Part shown: positions 7,205-9,865 of the stretch, one piece after another
Position numbering within the stretch: position 1 is the first letter of the stretch
Layout of the letters: each line of letters opens with the position of its first letter
NCBI GenBank assembly: GCA_019421725.1
Contig: JAHZES010000071.1
Span: forward strand, 1 to 9,865
Direction: 5' to 3'
Length of the DNA: 9,865 nucleotides
Source: Clostridiales bacterium
GTDB lineage: Bacteria > Bacillota > Clostridia > Oscillospirales > Acutalibacteraceae
Notes under the pieces: model-generated
The model's database searches: none
Told to the model about the DNA's origin: nothing
Seen by the model: the letters and a program-made list of their open reading frames with translations, nothing else
Position numbers and translations under genes: made by a program

Positions 7205-7255
7205 TTGACAAGTGTTTTTTTGAAAAATATAATATACATATACCCCTAACAGTAT
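7205..7255 (+). promoter_or_regulatory. CsoR-regulator gene promoter with one CsoR-type operator
   Basis: A perfect sigma-A promoter: TTGACA (7205-7210), 17-base spacer, TATAAT (7228-7233). The half-sites ATAC and GTAT (7240-7243 and 7252-7255, 8 bases apart), within ATACCCC...GTATGG, form a CsoR-type operator over the expected transcription start about 7 bases past the -10. Autorepression with metal release is therefore the likely control, following known CsoR systems. GGAGG at 7256-7260 is the ribosome site. Confidence 0.8.
7228..7246 (+). repeat. 19-bp direct repeat shared by the two CsoR-type promoters
   Basis: TATAATATACATATACCCC occurs identically at 7228-7246 and at 7615-7633. It spans the -10 and the left operator half-site of both the regulator and the ATPase promoters, with the operator centre 14 bases past the -10 end in each case. 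This is strong evidence that both promoters answer to the same regulator through the same geometry. Confidence 0.85.
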
Positions 7256-7268
7256 GGAGGATACGATA

Positions 7269-7544
7269 ATGAAACAATGTATGGATTCGGAGAATTTGCA
7301 CCGCCGCCTGAAAAAAATTATTGGGCAGGTGCAGGCCATTGACCGAATGGTGGATGAGGATGTGCCCTGCGAAGACGTTCTTTCCCAGATCAATGCCGCC
7401 AAATCGGCTCTGAACGGATGCGGAAAAGTTGTATTGGAAGGCCATATCCGGCATTGCGTCCGGGACGGTATTGAGCACGGCGATCCGGATAAGACCATCG
7501 AAAGCTTCACAAAAGCGGTAGAGCGATTTGCCAACATGCAGTGA
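7269..7544 (+). CDS. csoR: CsoR/RcnR-family metal-sensing transcriptional repressor
   Basis: A 91-residue all-helical repressor of the CsoR/RcnR/FrmR (DUF156) family, which binds operator DNA as the apo-tetramer and releases it on metal binding. The core HRRLKKIIGQVQAIDRMVDED (11-31) is typical. The copper ligand pattern is complete: Cys34 in VPCEDVLSQI, then His59 and Cys63 in EGHIRHCV, with spacings of 25 and 4 residues as in characterised Cu(I) CsoR proteins. The presence of the histidine argues against a CstR persulfide sensor. An extra Cys4 and His62 are of unknown relevance. The start at 7269 has GGAGG 8 bases upstream; an in-frame ATG at 7254 overlaps the operator and precedes the ribosome site. 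The gene has its own operator-bearing promoter and is followed by a terminator, then the damaged P1B ATPase it presumably controls. Copper is the likeliest inducer, but nickel or cobalt cannot be excluded. Confidence 0.92.
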   Translation: MKQCMDSENLHRRLKKIIGQVQAIDRMVDEDVPCEDVLSQINAAKSALNGCGKVVLEGHIRHCVRDGIEHGDPDKTIESFTKAVERFANMQ

Positions 7545-7554
7545 ATCTCCGAAC

Positions 7555-7588
7555 AGTCAGCCTCAGGGGCTGGCTGTTTTTATTATTT
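7555..7588 (+). terminator. Intrinsic terminator after csoR
   Basis: AGTCAGCC (7555-7562) pairs with GGCTGGCT (7568-7575), eight pairs including one G-U, around a 5-base loop. GTTTTTATTATTT follows. It begins 10 bases after the csoR stop and ends just before the ATPase promoter, so the two genes are separate transcription units. Confidence 0.85.
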
Positions 7589-7591
7589 GTC

Positions 7592-7642
7592 TTGACAGCG
7601 AATACCCCCACGGGTATAATATACATATACCCCATAAGGTAT
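7592..7642 (+). promoter_or_regulatory. P1B-ATPase promoter with two CsoR-type operators
   Basis: A perfect promoter TTGACA (7592-7597), 17 bases, TATAAT (7615-7620). One operator, ATACCC-CCAC-GGGTAT (7602-7617), is a perfect 6-bp palindrome inside the spacer. A second, ATACC-CCATAA-GGTAT (7627-7642), lies over the expected transcription start. Their centres are 25 bases apart. The regulator's own promoter has only the downstream one, so the ATPase promoter is likely the more tightly repressed. Confidence 0.85.
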
Positions 7643-7653
7643 AGAGAGGAGAT

Positions 7654-8874
7654 TTGTTTATAAAGCAAGTTGTCGAAAGGCTGGAGCGTCTGCTGAAGCT
7701 TGGCGGAGCCCGGAAGGACATTGTCCTGCTTGTGATCTCGGGCGCCGCAGTTTTATGCAGTCTGTTAAAGATTTCCCCGTTTCCGTTCGATATGGCGTGG
7801 GTAGCCATTATTCTGTGCGGCGTACCGATCATTTTGGAGGAGGTGATCAGCCTGGTAACGGCTTTTGACATCAAAGCGGCCATGCTGGTTTCTCTTGCTC
7901 TGATCGCATCCGTTTGTATCGGAGAGATTTTTGCCGCCGGCGAGGTGGCCTTTATTATGCAGCTTGGAGCCCCGGAGGTCGTTGCGGTGGACAGTGTTTC
8001 TGGCTCCCCGGAGAAAGACGAGGTTTACCGGCTGGCGGCTTCCGTGGAGCAATTCTCCGAGCATCCTCTTGGAAAAGCGATCGTGGATTGCTACAGAAAA
8101 GAAGGCGGTTTACCGGCTGACGCAAATGCCTTTGAAATGATTCCCTGGCGGGGCGTATGTGCAGAGGTGGAGGGGAAAACCGTTCTTGCGGGAAACCCCG
8201 AGCTGCTTCAGGAGCGCGGGGTCAGGTTTACTCCCGCAAAGGATGCCGAAGCTCACATTCAGCGGGGCTGCACAGTTATCTATGTTGCGGTAAATGCCGA
8301 ATTTGCCGGTTTTATTGCACTGTCCGATACCTTACGAAAGGAAAGCGCCGCAACGATTGCAGCGCTTTCCGATTTGGGAGTGCAGTCTGTTTTGCTTACC
8401 GGCGACCGCAAAAATGCCGCTGCGGCCATTGCCGATCAGCTGCAAATCGGTGAAGTGCGGGCCAATTGCCTGCCGGAGGATAAGCTGAAGGTGATCGGTG
8501 AATATCAGAGCAGATCCATGCCGGTGTGCATGATCGGCGACGGTATCAACGATGCCCCGGCGCTGAGAAAGGCGGACGTGGGCATTGCTATGGGCGGCGT
8601 GGGCAGTGACATCGCCGTGGATGCGGCAGACATTGCGCTGGTGGACGACGAAGTAAAGGAATTACCCCATCTGATAGCGCTGTCCAAACGTATGATGACC
8701 ACCGTCAAGCTCAATATAATTTTCTCGATGACACTGAACTTCATTGCAATTGCGCTTGCCATTATTGGAACGCTGAACCCTGTTGTCGGCGCACTGGTGC
8801 ATAACGCGGGTTCCGTGCTTGTTATCGCAAATTCGGCGCTCTTATTAAAATGGGAAAAGAAAAAGCGGTCATGA
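7654..8874 (+). pseudogene. P1B-type heavy-metal ATPase with in-frame internal deletion; probable pseudogene
   Basis: An open frame of about 400 codons from a heavy-metal-exporting P-type ATPase. Residues (counted from TTG 7654) 22-40, 47-66 and about 75-105 cover the first membrane helices, ending FAAGEVAFIMQLGA. The family then continues with LLEDLT, the actuator domain with TGES, two more helices with a CPC-like motif, and DKTGTLT. All of this is absent: residue 106 (codon 7969) runs straight into PEVVAVDS, the sequence just after the phosphorylation site. What follows is intact: SEHPLGKAI (His137-Pro138), LLTGDRKNAA (248-257), GDGINDAPAL (295-304) and a final helix pair with HNAGSVLVIANSALL. 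Without the aspartate it cannot run the transport cycle. AGGAG (7647-7651) stands 8 bases before ATA (7660-7662), where an ATG would be expected; the only upstream start, TTG 7654, is 2 bases from it. Metal specificity is unclear because the last helix lacks the copper-type MxxSS motif. An assembly collapse or sequencing error is an alternative. Confidence 0.85.
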
Positions 8875-8970
8875 TAGTTTTCGGCCTTCTTTTCGTAGCT
8901 CCCTGTCCTCGGCGCAGGTGCATGGCGCCTTTCTGGTGTTGCCTCTGAATCGGAAATCTGTTCCAAACTG

Positions 8971-9013
8971 AAAACTGCGCATTCCGGCGGTGAACCGGAA
9001 TGCGCAGTTTTTT
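8971..9013. terminator. Strong 17-bp hairpin terminator after the P1B-ATPase gene
   Basis: Bases 8971-8987 and 8995-9011 form a perfect 17-bp inverted repeat (AAAACTGCGCATTCCGG and complement) with a 7-base loop. The right arm ends in TTTT and two more T follow, so it terminates + strand transcription. The A-rich left edge also makes it usable from the minus strand. It lies about 96 bases past the ATPase stop. Confidence 0.88.
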
Positions 9014-9025
9014 CGGTTGAAGCAG

Positions 9026-9058
9026 AAAAGAGCGCCGCTCCTTTCGGTGCGGCGCTCT
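9026..9058 (-). terminator. Intrinsic terminator after the pyruvate:ferredoxin oxidoreductase gene
   Basis: AGAGCGCCGC (9029-9038) and GCGGCGCTCT (9049-9058) form a perfect 10-bp stem, extended by two inner C-G pairs. On the minus strand the stem is followed by TTTTCTGC. It lies 30 bases past the stop codon of the minus-strand oxidoreductase gene. Confidence 0.82.
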
Positions 9059-9087
9059 GTGCAGGCTGAAAACTCAGCTGCGAAAAA

Positions 9088-9864
9088 TTAGTCTTTCTTC
9101 TCGGCCGGGGCGTAGAGCGCCTGCAGACGGAGCAGGTGATCGTAGCGGGCAACCGAGTTCTGCTCGGCCTCGGTAAAGAGCGTTTCGGCTCTCTCCGGGA
9201 ACGAACGGGTCAGAGCGGAGTAACGTGCTTCGCCCATGATGAAGTCGCGGTAGCTGGCGGTACCCTGCTTGCTGTCGATGGTGAAGGGCTTCTTGCCCTC
9301 TGCCTTCAGCGCCGGGTTGAAGCGGAACATATTCCAGTAACCGCAATCAACGGCTTTCTTCATCTCGCTCTGGCAGTTGACCATGCCGCCCTTAATGCTG
9401 TGCATCTCGCAGGGGGCGTAGCCGATGATCAGAGACGGACCCGGGTAAGCCTCAGCTTCGGAAATCGCCTTGATCGTCTGATTCATGTCAGCGCCCATGG
9501 CGATCTGCGCAACGTAAACATAACCGTAGGACATGGCGATTTCAGCAAGACTCTTCTTTGCGATGGACTTACCGGCAGCTGCAAACTGTGCAACCTGACC
9601 GATCTGAGAGGCCTTGGAGGCCTGTCCGCCGGTGTTGGAGTAAACCTCGGTGTCGAAGACCATGATATTCACGTCTTCGCCGGAAGCGAGCACATGGTCC
9701 ACGCCGCCGAAGCCGATATCGTAAGCCCAGCCGTCGCCGCCGAAGATCCAGATGGATTTCTTGGAGAGGTATTCCTTATCGGCCAAAATGGTGTTGGCAA
9801 GCTTGCAGGCGTCGCAGTCGCAACCGGGCTCCACACCGTCTTCAAGAGCGGCAACAAGAGCCTC
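9088..9864 (-). CDS. nifJ: Pyruvate:ferredoxin (flavodoxin) oxidoreductase, C-terminal part; gene continues beyond the window
   Basis: The last 258 or so residues of the single-chain enzyme that oxidises pyruvate and CoA to acetyl-CoA and CO2, passing electrons to ferredoxin, the central reaction of clostridial fermentation. The thiamine-diphosphate/magnesium motif GDGWAYDIGFGG is followed by VNIMVFDTEVYSNTGGQASKAS, the family signature. IGYAPCEMHSIKGG (Cys codon 9409-9411) supplies the fourth ligand of the proximal [4Fe-4S] cluster; the other three cysteines and the ferredoxin-like, CoA and pyruvate-binding domains lie off the right edge. The frame is open to base 9864, so the GTG at 9832-9834 is internal. 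The protein ends at YAPAEKKD with no long C-terminal extension like the one that gives oxygen stability in Desulfovibrio africanus. Codon use is strongly biased (CTG, AAG, GGC), as expected for a highly expressed gene. A terminator follows. Confidence 0.95.
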   Translation of the reverse strand, partial: EALVAALEDGVEPGCDCDACKLANTILADKEYLSKKSIWIFGGDGWAYDIGFGGVDHVLASGEDVNIMVFDTEVYSNTGGQASKASQIGQVAQFAAAGKSIAKKSLAEIAMSYGYVYVAQIAMGADMNQTIKAISEAEAYPGPSLIIGYAPCEMHSIKGGMVNCQSEMKKAVDCGYWNMFRFNPALKAEGKKPFTIDSKQGTASYRDFIMGEARYSALTRSFPERAETLFTEAEQNSVARYDHLLRLQALYAPAEKKD

Positions 9865-9865
9865 G

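Noticed and set aside
7254..7268. Upstream in-frame ATG as start of the CsoR-type regulator
   Set aside because: It overlaps the operator half-site and lies before the GGAGG, which is 8 bases from the ATG at 7269.
8911..8929. Small GGCGC/GCGCC inverted repeat after the ATPase gene
   Set aside because: Only 5 bp per arm with a 9-base loop and a weak T stretch; the 17-bp hairpin downstream is the credible terminator.

Overview
The window looks like chromosome of an anaerobic Firmicute, most probably a moderately GC-rich member of the Clostridia (Oscillospiraceae/Ruminococcaceae-like). This is an inference from a clostridial-type pyruvate:ferredoxin oxidoreductase, a Gram-positive BceS-like sensor kinase, consensus sigma-A promoters, strong AGGAGG-type ribosome sites and a CsoR-type metal regulator. 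No rRNA, tRNA, CRISPR array, transposase or phage gene is visible. It reads as mostly ordinary housekeeping DNA with one broken gene and a few unusual intergenic sites.

Layout. Left edge: the C-terminal three quarters or so of a PatB/MalY-type PLP lyase (+). It converges on a stand-alone intramembrane-sensing histidine kinase (-). The 112-bp gap between them holds a perfect 10-bp inverted repeat and a run of DnaA-box-like 9-mers. Divergent from the kinase is a lipoprotein of the CapA/PgsA metallophosphatase family (+) with a good extended -10 promoter. Next is a minus-strand block, probably one operon, transcribed manA (mannose-6-phosphate isomerase) -> nucleoside hydrolase-family protein -> pepC (C1B aminopeptidase), with gaps of 33 and 41 bp. 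Together these would feed sugar phosphate, nucleoside and peptide salvage.

Divergent from manA is a metal-homeostasis pair on the + strand: a CsoR-family repressor with the Cys-His-Cys ligand set, then a P1B-type ATPase. Each has its own perfect TTGACA-N17-TATAAT promoter carrying ATACC/GGTAT-type operators, and a terminator separates them. The ATPase is severely damaged. It joins the fourth membrane segment directly to the sequence just after the phosphorylation site, so the actuator domain, the CPC-type membrane segment and the DKTGT loop are all gone, and the expected ATG reads ATA. Regulator and operators are intact while the effector appears dead.

Right edge: two strong hairpins (one per converging gene), then the C-terminal part of pyruvate:ferredoxin oxidoreductase (-), with the thiamine-diphosphate motif and the last [4Fe-4S] cysteine.

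I found no convincing new multi-gene system. The best leads are the deleted metal ATPase with its duplicated regulatory cassette, the orphan sensor kinase, and the DnaA-box-like cluster.
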